Assembly (NCBI GenBank): GCA_963734955.1
Contig: CAVTJO010000005.1
Location: 650,210 to 714,209, forward strand
Direction of reading: 5' to 3'
DNA from: UBA11986 sp963734955
Lineage (GTDB): Bacteria; Bacteroidota; Ignavibacteria; UBA10030; UBA6906
DNA length: 64,000 nucleotides
Both the position numbers and the translations under genes were made by a program. The notes under the pieces are model-generated. The model searched no databases and was not told the origin of the DNA. It saw only the letters and a list, made by a program, of their open reading frames with translations. This document shows, in pieces, positions 36,196 through 45,255 of the stretch; position 1 is the stretch's first letter, and the number at the start of each line of letters is the position of its first letter.

Positions 36196-38445
36196 CTATT
36201 TGAAAAGATCCTCAGGGAACGGCTTGCGCAACAGGTACCGATAATAGAATCGGTAGTTTTCATTCTTCAGGTGGATCGCCTTCTTTCCTCCCCATCCATG
36301 ACGGCTGCCCGGATACAACATCAGTTCAAAATGCTTGCCCTGGTCTTCCAACGCACTGACAAGTTGAATCGCATTCTGCATATGCACATTATCATCCATC
36401 GTCCCGTGGTCGATCCTGAGCATCCCCTTATACCTATTTACAAATGTCATCACCGAGCCGTTCTTGTATCCTTCCGGATTCTCCGACGGAGTGTCCATGT
36501 ATCGTTCAACATAGTGGGAATCATACAATCTCCAGTCGGTCACCGAGAGTGAAGCGATCCCGTGCGTGAAGTAGTCCGAGCCGTACGTCAGCGCCATGCA
36601 TGTCACGTAGCCTCCGTAGCTCCCGCCTGTGATGCACACTCTGGTCGAGTCGACGAAGGGTTTCGTGCGGAGCCACTTCACCACCTCGATGTAATCATTC
36701 ATTTCCCACTTGCCGAGATTGCGGTACATGAGTGCAACACCTTCCTTGCCGAAGTGACCCGAACCGCGATGATCCATGGACATCTGGATCAGCCCCTCGT
36801 TTGCCCACCACTGCGAGCGGATTCCTTCCCATGTGTCGTGGACTGTTCCCGCATCCGGTCCGCCGTATACACTGATGAGAACCGGATACCTCACGGTCGA
36901 GTCAAAATCCACCGGCAAGGTCCATCGGACCGGCAGTGCATAACCATCAGGAGTCATAACGCGGAACGACTCGTTCCTGCCGAGATCATAGCGATCGAAG
37001 TCAGCCGTTTTGCTATCACCCAGCTCTCTCAAGAGTTTGCCAGCACCGGTCAGCAACGCCATCCGTGGTGGCGTGGAGACATTGGAGTATGTTGTGATGA
37101 AGTAACCTGCCCGGGGAGAGAGCTTGATCGAATGTGTGTAATCGCCGAACGTAAGTCGTTCCGGATCTCCTCCCTTCATGCTCGCCCGATACAAGTCTGT
37201 TCGCGTTGAGGCTTCTTTCCGCGCGGTGAAGTAAATAAACCCGCGAGGTTCGTCGACAAACAACAGATCGTCCACGCGCCATTTGCCGCTGGTGAGCGTC
37301 TGCTCGAGTCTTCCATCCATCGTGTGGAGATAGAGATGGCTCCAGCCGTCCTTGTCACTTTTGATGATGAAGCCCTTGCCATCCTTCAGAAAATGGATCG
37401 CTTCAAACCATTCCACCCAGGATGGCTGGTGTTCGGTGTACAGTTCTTTCTTCGAACCATTCTCAGAGTCGATCAGGTAAGGCCTCAACGTATCCTGCGC
37501 CCTGTTCATCCATTGAACGACAAGGCTCTTGCCATCGGGCGTCCAGAACGGGGTGCCGAAGTACTGGTCATGACTCGGGTCGAAATCCGCCCACACAATT
37601 TTGCCCCCGCCAACCGGCACCATGCCAATCCTGACTTCAGGGTTGGTGTCGCCGGGCTCCGGATACCGCTGGTTCTCGATGGATCCGTGGACTCCATCGG
37701 CATTGAAAAGGGGAAACAGGGGAACCCTCGACTCATCGGTCCGGAAGAACGCAATCCGCTTGCTGTCCGGCGACCACCAGAACGCCTTGTAGTGAGTTGG
37801 CCTGCCAAGAATCTCCTCCATGTAAAGCCACGACGACCATCCGTCGTACACAACATCCGAGGCATCGCCGGTATACTGCACGCCCTTTCCTGTGTTCACA
37901 TCAATCGAGAACAGATTTTTGTCACGCGTGAACGCAACATGATTTCCATCAGGAGAGAGTGTTGGGTTCTTCTCCTCGGCGGCGGTTGTGGTGAGGCGTT
38001 TGAACTCCTTCCTCCGAGTATCGAGGAAATAGAGATCGTTGTCCTTGCTGTAAATGAAACGCGTGGATGTTTCGTTTTCGGCAACCGCATTCGAGGAGCG
38101 TATTCCGCTGTCGACGAGAGCCTTGTACTGTCCCGGATCTCTGTAGACCTTCTCTTCCCCGGTTCTCACATCCACGGAATAAACTCTTGCCCTCTCGTCT
38201 CCTGGTTTTTTCTTCAACTCGAGATAGTGCGTATCGTCCGCCCAGCCGGTGATATTTGGAAGGTCATGCAGGAGGTGCGGTTCAGCGTTCTTGAAGATCT
38301 GATCGTAGGTAAGTCTCTTCTTCTCTTGAGCATGGGAGGATACGAAACACGATGCCAACAGCATGGGAACAAGCAGTGCCCGAATCGTTCTGAATGATGA
38401 GCGGTGTGCAAGAAAAGACGAGCAGTCTTTCATCAAAGGGTCCAT
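36196..38445 (-). CDS. S9 family (dipeptidyl-peptidase IV-like) serine peptidase
   Basis: About 749 residues. After an N-terminal hydrophobic export segment (LLVPMLLASCFVSSHAQ) comes the DPP IV beta-propeller (about 60-490), then an alpha/beta hydrolase with catalytic Ser in GGSYGGYV, Asp in DHGTMDDNVHM and His in GSRHGWGG. Such enzymes trim X-Pro or X-Ala dipeptides from peptides in the periplasm. The start may be ATG 38445 or 38433; neither has a strong ribosome site. It lies between the alpha-galactosidase and the sugar transporter. Confidence 0.88.
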   Translation of the reverse strand: MDPLMKDCSSFLAHRSSFRTIRALLVPMLLASCFVSSHAQEKKRLTYDQIFKNAEPHLLHDLPNITGWADDTHYLELKKKPGDERARVYSVDVRTGEEKVYRDPGQYKALVDSGIRSSNAVAENETSTRFIYSKDNDLYFLDTRRKEFKRLTTTAAEEKNPTLSPDGNHVAFTRDKNLFSIDVNTGKGVQYTGDASDVVYDGWSSWLYMEEILGRPTHYKAFWWSPDSKRIAFFRTDESRVPLFPLFNADGVHGSIENQRYPEPGDTNPEVRIGMVPVGGGKIVWADFDPSHDQYFGTPFWTPDGKSLVVQWMNRAQDTLRPYLIDSENGSKKELYTEHQPSWVEWFEAIHFLKDGKGFIIKSDKDGWSHLYLHTMDGRLEQTLTSGKWRVDDLLFVDEPRGFIYFTARKEASTRTDLYRASMKGGDPERLTFGDYTHSIKLSPRAGYFITTYSNVSTPPRMALLTGAGKLLRELGDSKTADFDRYDLGRNESFRVMTPDGYALPVRWTLPVDFDSTVRYPVLISVYGGPDAGTVHDTWEGIRSQWWANEGLIQMSMDHRGSGHFGKEGVALMYRNLGKWEMNDYIEVVKWLRTKPFVDSTRVCITGGSYGGYVTCMALTYGSDYFTHGIASLSVTDWRLYDSHYVERYMDTPSENPEGYKNGSVMTFVNRYKGMLRIDHGTMDDNVHMQNAIQLVSALEDQGKHFELMLYPGSRHGWGGKKAIHLKNENYRFYYRYLLRKPFPEDLFK

Positions 38446-38478
38446 CAAAAGGTGTGGGGTTGGTAAGGAAAAGGCAGG

Positions 38479-39966
38479 CTAAATGCCTCCTGTGGCGAGC
38501 GTCATGATCTTCTCCTGTGATGCTTCCTTGCGCGCCAGCACCCCCATCAAACGCCCTTCATGCATCACTGCAATGCGCGTGCAGATGCCAAGCAACTCCG
38601 GCAGATCGGACGAAATCACCATCACCCCGATCCCCTTCTTTGCCAGATTGTTGATGAGGTTGTAGATCTCAAACTTCACTCCAACATCGATACCAGCGGT
38701 GGGCTCGTCAAAGATCAGCACCTTCGAGCGGGTGAAGAGCCAGCGGGCAAGCACTACCTTCTGCCGGTTGCCACCACTCAAAGCTTCAACTTCCTGCTCA
38801 ATGCTCGGCGTCTTGATGCGGAGGTCAGTGGAAAACTGTTGGACAGCCGCGTTTTCCTTCGAACGGTTCACGAAGAATCCGCTGAGCACCTGCTGCAAGT
38901 TGGAGAGCGTGACGTTTTCCCTCACGTTCATTTGCATGATGAGGCCATACTTGTTGCGATCCTCGGTGAGCAGCCCTATGCCGAGATCGATGGCTTCACG
39001 GGGTGAATGAGGGTGGATCGAGGTTCCCTCAAGAAGAATTTCGCCCCGTTCCTTGGGATCGGCACCGAAGATCACGCGGGCAAGTTCCGTTCTGCCGGCG
39101 CCCACAAGTCCGGCGAGGCCGAGGATTTCTCCGCGGTACAGCGAAAGATTGACTCCGTGCAACATCCCCGCGTCAAGATTCTCGATGCGGAGAATCTCCC
39201 TTTCCTGCTGAAGCTCGACACGCGGGAACTCATTTTCAAGCTCGCGCCCCACCATGTATCGGATAAGTCCGGCACGATCGATTTCATTGATCGGACACGT
39301 ATGGATCCATCTTCCATCCCGCAGGATGGTCACCCTGTCCCCGATTTCGAAGATCTCCTCGAGACGATGGGAGATATAGATGATCCCGACGCCTTCCGAC
39401 TTCAGCCTCCGGATGACCACGAACAAATTCTGGAGTTCCTTCTCCGTGAGTGCCGCGGAAGGTTCATCCATTGCCAGGATGCGGACCTTTCTTGAAAGAG
39501 CCTTTGCAATCTCGACAAGCTGTCGCTGCGCAATGGGAAGCGCACTTACGGGAGCACGCGTATCGATTTCCTCGCCAAGTTGAGCGAGCGCCGCCCGCGC
39601 TCTTGCGTGCATCTTTTCAAAATCGATGAACGGAAGTCTCTTCCTCACCGGCTCGTTGCCGAGGAGAATGTTCTCGGCCACCGTCAGCTCGGGTACAAGC
39701 TTGAACTCCTGGTGGATGATGCCTATACCGAGCCGTTGCGCGTCGGCGGCGGAATGCAACAACACTGTCTCCCCCTCCACAACAACTTCGCCGGAATCCA
39801 TTGAGATCGCTCCGGACAGGATCTTCATCAGCGTCGACTTCCCTGCACCATTTTCCCCGAGCAGACAGTGTACCTCACCTGCGTTCAGTTCGAAGCTGAC
39901 ATCATCCAGCGCGAGTACGCCCGGATACTGCTTCCGGATGGCACGCATGTGAAGAAGAGTTTCCAT
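38479..39966 (-). CDS. Sugar ABC transporter ATP-binding protein, RbsA/MglA type
   Basis: A 495-residue protein with two tandem nucleotide-binding domains. Domain 1 has Walker A GENGAGKSTLMK, signature LPIAQRQLVEIAKAL and Walker B ILAMDEPSAAL. Domain 2 has a degenerate Walker A (AGLVGAGRTELAR), LSGGNRQKVVLARWL and LIFDEPTAGID. This asymmetric pair is typical of carbohydrate importers of the ribose/galactose class. It follows the substrate-binding gene. Confidence 0.92.
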   Translation of the reverse strand: METLLHMRAIRKQYPGVLALDDVSFELNAGEVHCLLGENGAGKSTLMKILSGAISMDSGEVVVEGETVLLHSAADAQRLGIGIIHQEFKLVPELTVAENILLGNEPVRKRLPFIDFEKMHARARAALAQLGEEIDTRAPVSALPIAQRQLVEIAKALSRKVRILAMDEPSAALTEKELQNLFVVIRRLKSEGVGIIYISHRLEEIFEIGDRVTILRDGRWIHTCPINEIDRAGLIRYMVGRELENEFPRVELQQEREILRIENLDAGMLHGVNLSLYRGEILGLAGLVGAGRTELARVIFGADPKERGEILLEGTSIHPHSPREAIDLGIGLLTEDRNKYGLIMQMNVRENVTLSNLQQVLSGFFVNRSKENAAVQQFSTDLRIKTPSIEQEVEALSGGNRQKVVLARWLFTRSKVLIFDEPTAGIDVGVKFEIYNLINNLAKKGIGVMVISSDLPELLGICTRIAVMHEGRLMGVLARKEASQEKIMTLATGGI

Positions 39967-40022
39967 CAGACTTTCAGTTTATCTCCCTGACCATCAACTA
40001 TCATTGTAGTCGCACGGTCATC

Positions 40023-40973
40023 TCAGAACCTCCCTGCCTTCCATTTCTGTGCATACTCTTCCACGTTCTCCTTCGTCACTACATCGAGTCCGGAATCAAT
40101 GATTTGTTGAGGCGGTTTGCCTTCCTTGATCGCCTGCAAGGACCGGACGCTCTCATAGCCCCACCCCCAGAGTTTCTGTCCGAGCAGCACCTGAACATAA
40201 CCCTGTCGGACGTACTCAAGCTCCTCCGGCAACGCATCAAACGCAATTACAGTAAGCTGACCCGGCTTCTTCGAAGCGAACGGCCCGGGCGCAGGAGTGA
40301 AGATCGGCCAGGCACCGGCAAGTACCCAACCATTCAAATCCGGGTGGGCTTGCATGATCGCTTCCATGACCGTGATTCCCTTGTTGACATCATCATAACA
40401 AAACTCGGTCGCGACCACCTTGATGTCCGGGTAGTCCTTCAGATATTCGAGCAACCCGTTCTTTCGTTCTTCAAGATTCGGGGCACCGGGGGTACCCATG
40501 AGGATGCCCACGTTTCCCTTCTTCCCCATATACTTGACAAGGTTCTCTCCCATCATTTTGCCACTGGCCGGATTGTTGGTGCCGTAGTACGACATCCGCT
40601 TACTCTTCGGAGCGTCCGAGTCGAATGTAACGACAGGAATACCGACGTCCATCGCTTTGTCAATCGTTTCCCTCAACGCATCGGCATCATTCACAGAGAT
40701 CGCAATACCATCGACTTTCTTTTCGACAAGACTCTCGATGATCTGAGCCTGTTCGACGGCGTCGGATTTCACCGGAGCAAAGCGCTGGACTTCGATCTTT
40801 CCTTTCCCGAGATCCTGTGCTCCGGCCTGAGCACCCTGCCAGGCAACTTGAAATACCGGGTTGTCCAACAGCTTGGGAACGAACGCAAACACCATCTTCC
40901 TTTCTTCCGCCTTCTTTGAACAGCCTGAGAGGAGAAGAGACAGAACGAGAAGTGCATAACCGAACTTCGCCAT
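40023..40973 (-). CDS. Sugar ABC transporter substrate-binding lipoprotein, RbsB-like
   Basis: A 316-residue periplasmic-binding protein I fold with lipobox LLLSGC at residues 13-18, so it is membrane-anchored. KMVFAFVPKLLDNPVFQVAW opens the domain, and DGIAISVNDADAL and VVTFDSDAPKS are the usual sugar-pocket strands. GGAG lies 6 nt before the ATG. It is the middle gene of the permease, binding-protein, ATPase operon; which sugar is bound is not clear, galactose being plausible from the nearby GH27 enzyme. Confidence 0.9.
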   Translation of the reverse strand: MAKFGYALLVLSLLLSGCSKKAEERKMVFAFVPKLLDNPVFQVAWQGAQAGAQDLGKGKIEVQRFAPVKSDAVEQAQIIESLVEKKVDGIAISVNDADALRETIDKAMDVGIPVVTFDSDAPKSKRMSYYGTNNPASGKMMGENLVKYMGKKGNVGILMGTPGAPNLEERKNGLLEYLKDYPDIKVVATEFCYDDVNKGITVMEAIMQAHPDLNGWVLAGAWPIFTPAPGPFASKKPGQLTVIAFDALPEELEYVRQGYVQVLLGQKLWGWGYESVRSLQAIKEGKPPQQIIDSGLDVVTKENVEEYAQKWKAGRF

Positions 40974-40999
40974 TGATGCTCCTTCGCAATGATTACGAG

Positions 41000-41953
41000 T
41001 TACCGTTTCGATTTCCGATCAAGTACAACAGCAACGATGATCACCACGCCGATGGCAACCTGCTGCCAATATGCCGAAACATCCAGCAGGACAAGTCCGT
41101 TGCGGAGGATCCCCATCAACAACGATCCTATCATTGCACCGAGAATCGTTCCCCTTCCACCGGAGAGACTTATGCCTCCGATGACAGCCGCAGCGATAAC
41201 ATCGAGTTCGTAGCCAAGCCCCGCCGTGGACTGTCCAACACCAAACCGTGATGTGAACAGCACGCCCGCCAGCCCGGCCGAAAATCCACAGAGTGAATAC
41301 ACCAGAGTTTTGACATGGGCCACTTTCACACCGCTATATTTCGACGCTTCCTCATTCCCGCCAATCGCATAGGCGTAGCGGCCCCACGGGGAGTACTTCA
41401 AGAACACCCCAACAGCTGCCGCGAAGATCACCATGATGATGATCGGTGTGGGAACGGCAAGAAGTTCTCCCTGGCCAATGGTGAGGAAGTCGGGGGGAAG
41501 ACCCCGGATTGTCTCACCTCCGGTAATCGCAAACGCGAGGCCGCGGGCAATACTCATCATGCCGAGTGTGACGATGAACGGGGGAAGGTTAGCCTGCGTG
41601 ATGACCATGCTGTTTACGAGACCACAAAGAAGTCCGACCAGCGCTCCACTTGCCATGGCTACGGAAACCGGGAACCCGAGATTCAACAACACCGCTGCCA
41701 CCACTCCGCTTAAGCCAAGCACCGAACCCACGCCGAGATCGATTCCGCCGGTGATAATAACTGCGGACTGGCCGACGACCATGATGGCAATGAAGGACAG
41801 CGCGCGGATGACCTGCGAGAGATTGGAATAGTTGAGGAAAGTGGATTCAAACACGTTTGATCCACCGAAGGTGGACGTAAGGATGGTCAGAAGCAGTACT
41901 TCTGCAAGGAGAACGAACCAGATGCCGAGGTGTCTCGAAAGCGGGCGCTTCAT
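41000..41953 (-). CDS. Sugar ABC transporter permease, RbsC-like
   Basis: A 317-residue membrane protein of eight or more helices. GGIDLGVGSVLGLSG is the signature of the ribose/xylose permease class. GGISLSGGRGTILGAMIGSLL near the C-terminus is the cytoplasmic coupling segment for the ATPase. First gene of the importer operon and probably a homodimer in the complex. Confidence 0.92.
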   Translation of the reverse strand: MKRPLSRHLGIWFVLLAEVLLLTILTSTFGGSNVFESTFLNYSNLSQVIRALSFIAIMVVGQSAVIITGGIDLGVGSVLGLSGVVAAVLLNLGFPVSVAMASGALVGLLCGLVNSMVITQANLPPFIVTLGMMSIARGLAFAITGGETIRGLPPDFLTIGQGELLAVPTPIIIMVIFAAAVGVFLKYSPWGRYAYAIGGNEEASKYSGVKVAHVKTLVYSLCGFSAGLAGVLFTSRFGVGQSTAGLGYELDVIAAAVIGGISLSGGRGTILGAMIGSLLMGILRNGLVLLDVSAYWQQVAIGVVIIVAVVLDRKSKR

Positions 41954-42046
41954 TCTTTGTCAGGCGTCAAGAAGCTTTAGGGGTTTTTCTCCATTGCACT
42001 CATCTCTGCATGGGATCTCACCGCGGTGGAAGTCGAAGGAGCAGGA

Positions 42047-42082
42047 ACAAAAAAGTGTTAACAGGAGATCCCGTTAACACTT
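42047..42082 (-). terminator. Rho-independent terminator after tRNA-Phe
   Basis: On the - strand AAGTGTTAAC and GTTAACACTT form a perfect 10-bp stem around a 10-base loop, followed by a run of T. It begins about 9 bases downstream of the tRNA 3' end, so it ends that transcript. Confidence 0.85.
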
Positions 42083-42090
42083 CACGGTTG

Positions 42091-42163
42091 TGGACAGGGA
42101 CGGAATCGAACCGCCGACACATGGATTTTCAGTCCATTGCTCTACCAACTGAGCTACCTGTCC
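42091..42163 (-). tRNA. tRNA-Phe (anticodon GAA)
   Basis: A 73-base cloverleaf: the acceptor stem GGACAGG pairs with CCTGTCC, the D-stem is GCTC/GAGC, the anticodon loop is CTGAAAA with GAA at 42128-42130, the T-arm contains GGTTCGATTCC, and the discriminator base is A. CCA is not encoded. A terminator follows directly. Confidence 0.95.
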
Positions 42164-42413
42164 GTGCAGATGGTTGGGATACGTCAAGAACGTGGGGAAC
42201 TGCGTTACGGGTTCGTCTATCAAACGCTGTTTCACCATGACCTGATGAATGTAGCAAAATCATGAGACGTAATCAAGATGATGCATAAGCGCGGGCCGGA
42301 ATTGTCAATGGCTGAGTTCTGCCATCACGTGGCACGCGATCTCTCAGAAACCGGTCGTTGTGGACGAAGCGCTCCTCTTCATTAACGCATTTCCACACCC
42401 GCTCAACAAGTCC

Positions 42414-43346
42414 TCACCCACGTCGATATAGCTCTGTGCTGATGTATCTAAGACCGGAGTCAACCAGAATGGTGGTGACCGTCGTCCCGGGTCCAAGTCG
42501 CTCGGCAACACGCAACGCGGCCACAACATTCGCCCCGGATGAAGTCCCCGCAAACAACCCCTCCTCACGCGCCAGGCGCCGCGCCATTGCCCGTGCTTCG
42601 TCAGTGGAGACCATCATGATTTCATTGACAAGGCCCGGATCCCATAGCGGCGGAACGAATCCAATCCCGATGCCTTCGATCTGGTGGGCACCTGTTTGTC
42701 GTCCGGAAAGCACTGCCGACTCGGCAGGCTCAACGGCAACGACGTGAATTCCAGGGTTGTGTTGCCACAGCACCTTCGTCACCCCATGAATAGCGTGAGC
42801 ACTGCCAACTGATTGAACGAATGCGTCGATTGCCCCATTGGTTTGATTCCAGATCTCTTCGCCGAGGGAGTAGTATCCGGTGACTCCATCGTGATTATTG
42901 AGTTGATCGGCCCACCAATGGCCGGGTTGCCGGCTGAGTTTGCGAGACGTCTCAATCATCTCTTTGATGAGCTTCTCTGTGATCATTCTGTTTCCGCTGG
43001 GAACATCGGTCACTTGCGCACCGAACGCTTGCATGGTAACGCGCTTCTCGTTGCTGAAGGCATCCGAAAACACGGCATGAAACCGGTAATCTTTTGCAGC
43101 ACACGCAAGTGCAAGGGAGATGCCGGTAGTGCCGCCGGTGTATTCAACGACAGTACTGCCCGGCCGGAGCCGTCCGTCTGACTCCGCAAGTTCAATCACC
43201 GCCTTTGCCATGCGATCCTTCATACTTCCGGTCGGGTTTGCCCATTCCAGCTTTACAAGTACCCGTGCGGAACGAGACGGAACAACTTTGCGAAGTTCAA
43301 CGATCGGGGTGTTGCCGATGGAGTCAAGAACGTTTGATGCAATCAT
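42414..43346 (-). CDS. PLP-dependent cysteine-synthase-family enzyme
   Basis: About 310 residues starting MIASNVLDSIGNTPIVEL. The PLP lysine is in NPTGSMKDRM, the substrate loop is EYTGGTTGIS (unlike the TSGNTG of classical CysK), the phosphate-binding turn is AGTSSGANVVAAL, and VDSGLRY lies near the end. It belongs to fold-type II beta-family enzymes (O-acetylserine sulfhydrylase and relatives); the altered substrate loop means the sulfur or amino acceptor is uncertain. A longer start at 43418 with GAGGGA very close to the ATG is possible. Confidence 0.85.
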   Translation of the reverse strand: MIASNVLDSIGNTPIVELRKVVPSRSARVLVKLEWANPTGSMKDRMAKAVIELAESDGRLRPGSTVVEYTGGTTGISLALACAAKDYRFHAVFSDAFSNEKRVTMQAFGAQVTDVPSGNRMITEKLIKEMIETSRKLSRQPGHWWADQLNNHDGVTGYYSLGEEIWNQTNGAIDAFVQSVGSAHAIHGVTKVLWQHNPGIHVVAVEPAESAVLSGRQTGAHQIEGIGIGFVPPLWDPGLVNEIMMVSTDEARAMARRLAREEGLFAGTSSGANVVAALRVAERLGPGTTVTTILVDSGLRYISTELYRRG

Positions 43347-43812
43347 AACCGGTTTCTCTGATGATGTTGGGACCCACTTGACCCGGCGGTAGGTTGTCTC
43401 GACTGCTTTGGCTTCCATTCCCTCGGGTTGGATATTGTAGGCCTTTCTTCCTCCCCTTCCTGACGTTTTCCCCGACTCTGAATTTCACCATTTTCTTGAT
43501 CAACTCAACTGGCAACGGTTCATCGAGCGGAAATTGTACGGACCCTTTGGCATTCTTGAATTTTGACAGGTCGCGCTTAAATTTCGCAATCGCTGTTGCC
43601 CTCGGATAGAATCCAATATGGTTCGAGTGTGCGGCAAACCAGACCAGAATGCCGTTAAGATAGAACGCGGGCATCTGATAGCTTATCTTCTGCTGCGCAT
43701 CGGGAGCGATTTGTGCGATAAGCAATTTGAGTTGAGTGAGTTTCCTTCGAACATCTTTGGGAAATGAGGCGATGTATTCGTCAATTGATGTACAACCCGA
43801 CTTCTTCTCCAT
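43324..43812 (-). CDS. DUF1801 (YdhG-like) protein, C-terminus extended
   Basis: About 162 residues with GGAGG 6 nt before ATG 43812. The family core is clear: SIDEYIASFP, KISYQMPAFYLNG, FAAHSNHIGFYP, FKNAKGSVQFPL and IKKMVKFRVGEN. Relatives usually end shortly after this; here about 35 unrelated residues follow and run into the start of the next gene, so the original stop has probably been lost or shifted. Function unknown; the fold is SufE/YjbR-like (inference). Confidence 0.75.
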   Translation of the reverse strand: MEKKSGCTSIDEYIASFPKDVRRKLTQLKLLIAQIAPDAQQKISYQMPAFYLNGILVWFAAHSNHIGFYPRATAIAKFKRDLSKFKNAKGSVQFPLDEPLPVELIKKMVKFRVGENVRKGRKKGLQYPTRGNGSQSSRDNLPPGQVGPNIIRETGYDCIKRS

Positions 43813-43876
43813 GCAAACCTCCGTCGTGCTTGTCAACCTGTCAATTTGAGGCAAGAATAAATGCGCTATCATGGCG

Positions 43877-45112
43877 CTATGTCTGTACCATCACGACCGT
43901 CACGTCGTCAGAAGCAGGTTGACCGGCAGTAAATGAACGAACGTCGTCGAGCAGGCTCCGGACCGTGGCCGAAGGTTTGCTGACATGATCGCGAAGTCGA
44001 GTTTCTCCGTACTGCTGCATTGACGTGTTCATCGCTTCGGTGACTCCATCCGAATACAGGACAAGCCGGTTTCCTGATGTCATCTCAACTGTCCGTTCAG
44101 AGAACAAGCCTTCGCGGATTCCCAGGGGCAATCCAGCTTCAGTTTCCAGAAAATGAGCGCCCCTTGAATCGATAAGAAGAGGATGGAGATGGCCGGCGTT
44201 CGCGAAAACGATGCTCTTGCGTTGCGGATCAAGAAGACCGTACACCATGGTGACGAACCTCGCCTTTGGAAAATCCTTCAGGAGGATGCTGTTGACACGG
44301 GACAGAACTTCCCCGGGGGGAAGTCCGGTTTCGGCAACAACTCGAAGGACGGTGCGGGTTGATGACATTAACAACGCGGCTCCCATACCCTTACCCGAGA
44401 CGTCCGCCAGGACGACCGCGAGGCGACCGTCTTGAAGCGGGATGAAATCATACCAATCACCGCCAACTTCCTGACAGGGCAGACAAAGACCGTTCACCGC
44501 AAATTGAGGAATAGCAGGAGGCTGACCGGGAAACAGTCCCAGTTGTATTCGCTGTGCCTCGTTCAATTCCTTCTTCATTCGCTCCTTTTCCATGCGCTCC
44601 CGCCGAAACATCCGTGCGTTTTCTATCGCGGTTGCAATGTGTCCCGCCAGGGCCTCAAGGAGTTGGATGCGACCGGGTGGAAATGCGTCGAGTTCGTTGT
44701 GTTGTGCGTTAAAGACTCCGATCAGTTGCCCGCGTGATTTGAGGGGGATATCAACTTCCGAACGGGTCAGGTCTTCGCTCACCTGGTAGTACGGGTCTCT
44801 TGTCACGTCTGGCGCATAATATGTCTCTCCTGTCGCGCCGACGTGTCCCACTATCCCGAGCTCACCGACCTTGAAACGGTCTCCTTTCATGTGATAGTTC
44901 TTGGTCCAGCCGTGAACTGCGGCGATAACAAGGTCGTCGGTTTTCTCATCCTTGAGCAGCACTCCCGAGCGTGAACAACCGAATGTCTGTGCAACATCGG
45001 TGACGATCTCTTCGAGGAGCGAGTCGAGGTCCAGATTCGAATTAATCCGCTGAGTTACCCTTTGTAGCAGAAAGAGCTGCTGTATCAGTTGGTTTTGCTC
45101 TTCATTCTTCAT
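43877..45112 (-). CDS. GAF-domain SpoIIE/RsbU-type protein phosphatase
   Basis: About 411 residues: a short N-terminal helix, a GAF domain (about 25-165; FGCSRSGVLLKD, RSEVDIPLKSRGQLIGV), a helical linker, and a PP2C-like SpoIIE domain (about 200-411; VGGDWYDF, VLADVSGKGMGAALLMS, LVLYSDGVTEAMN, SDDVTVVMV). Such proteins dephosphorylate anti-anti-sigma factors in response to signals sensed by GAF. ATG 45112 follows AGGA. Last chromosomal gene before the integron array. Confidence 0.9.
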   Translation of the reverse strand: MKNEEQNQLIQQLFLLQRVTQRINSNLDLDSLLEEIVTDVAQTFGCSRSGVLLKDEKTDDLVIAAVHGWTKNYHMKGDRFKVGELGIVGHVGATGETYYAPDVTRDPYYQVSEDLTRSEVDIPLKSRGQLIGVFNAQHNELDAFPPGRIQLLEALAGHIATAIENARMFRRERMEKERMKKELNEAQRIQLGLFPGQPPAIPQFAVNGLCLPCQEVGGDWYDFIPLQDGRLAVVLADVSGKGMGAALLMSSTRTVLRVVAETGLPPGEVLSRVNSILLKDFPKARFVTMVYGLLDPQRKSIVFANAGHLHPLLIDSRGAHFLETEAGLPLGIREGLFSERTVEMTSGNRLVLYSDGVTEAMNTSMQQYGETRLRDHVSKPSATVRSLLDDVRSFTAGQPASDDVTVVMVQT

Positions 45113-45149
45113 CGTTATTCCTGGTTGCGGGAACTGTGACAACATCCGG

Positions 45150-45236
45150 GCAACCCATCTATTGTGAACTCAGCCTTTGCCCCGCCGTCTATCCAGTGTG
45201 CGGGCGTCAGTTTGCCATTTGTTGTTCGCGTTTCCC
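45150..45236 (-). repeat. Truncated attC at the distal end of the array
   Basis: It resembles the right half of the attC at 50273-50429 (AATCCAGCGTGCGAG...GTTTGCCGTTTGTTATGCG matched by CCAGTGTGCGGGCG...TTTGCCATTTGTTGTTCGCG). The left half is missing, so it probably marks the ancient left border of the integron. Confidence 0.55.
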
Positions 45237-45255
45237 GACGTTGGTAAAGATCGTG

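Noticed and set aside
42164..42413. Possible small gene between tRNA-Phe and the cysteine-synthase-family gene
   Set aside because: Only short frames without ribosome sites; no RNA structure seen beyond the tRNA and terminator.
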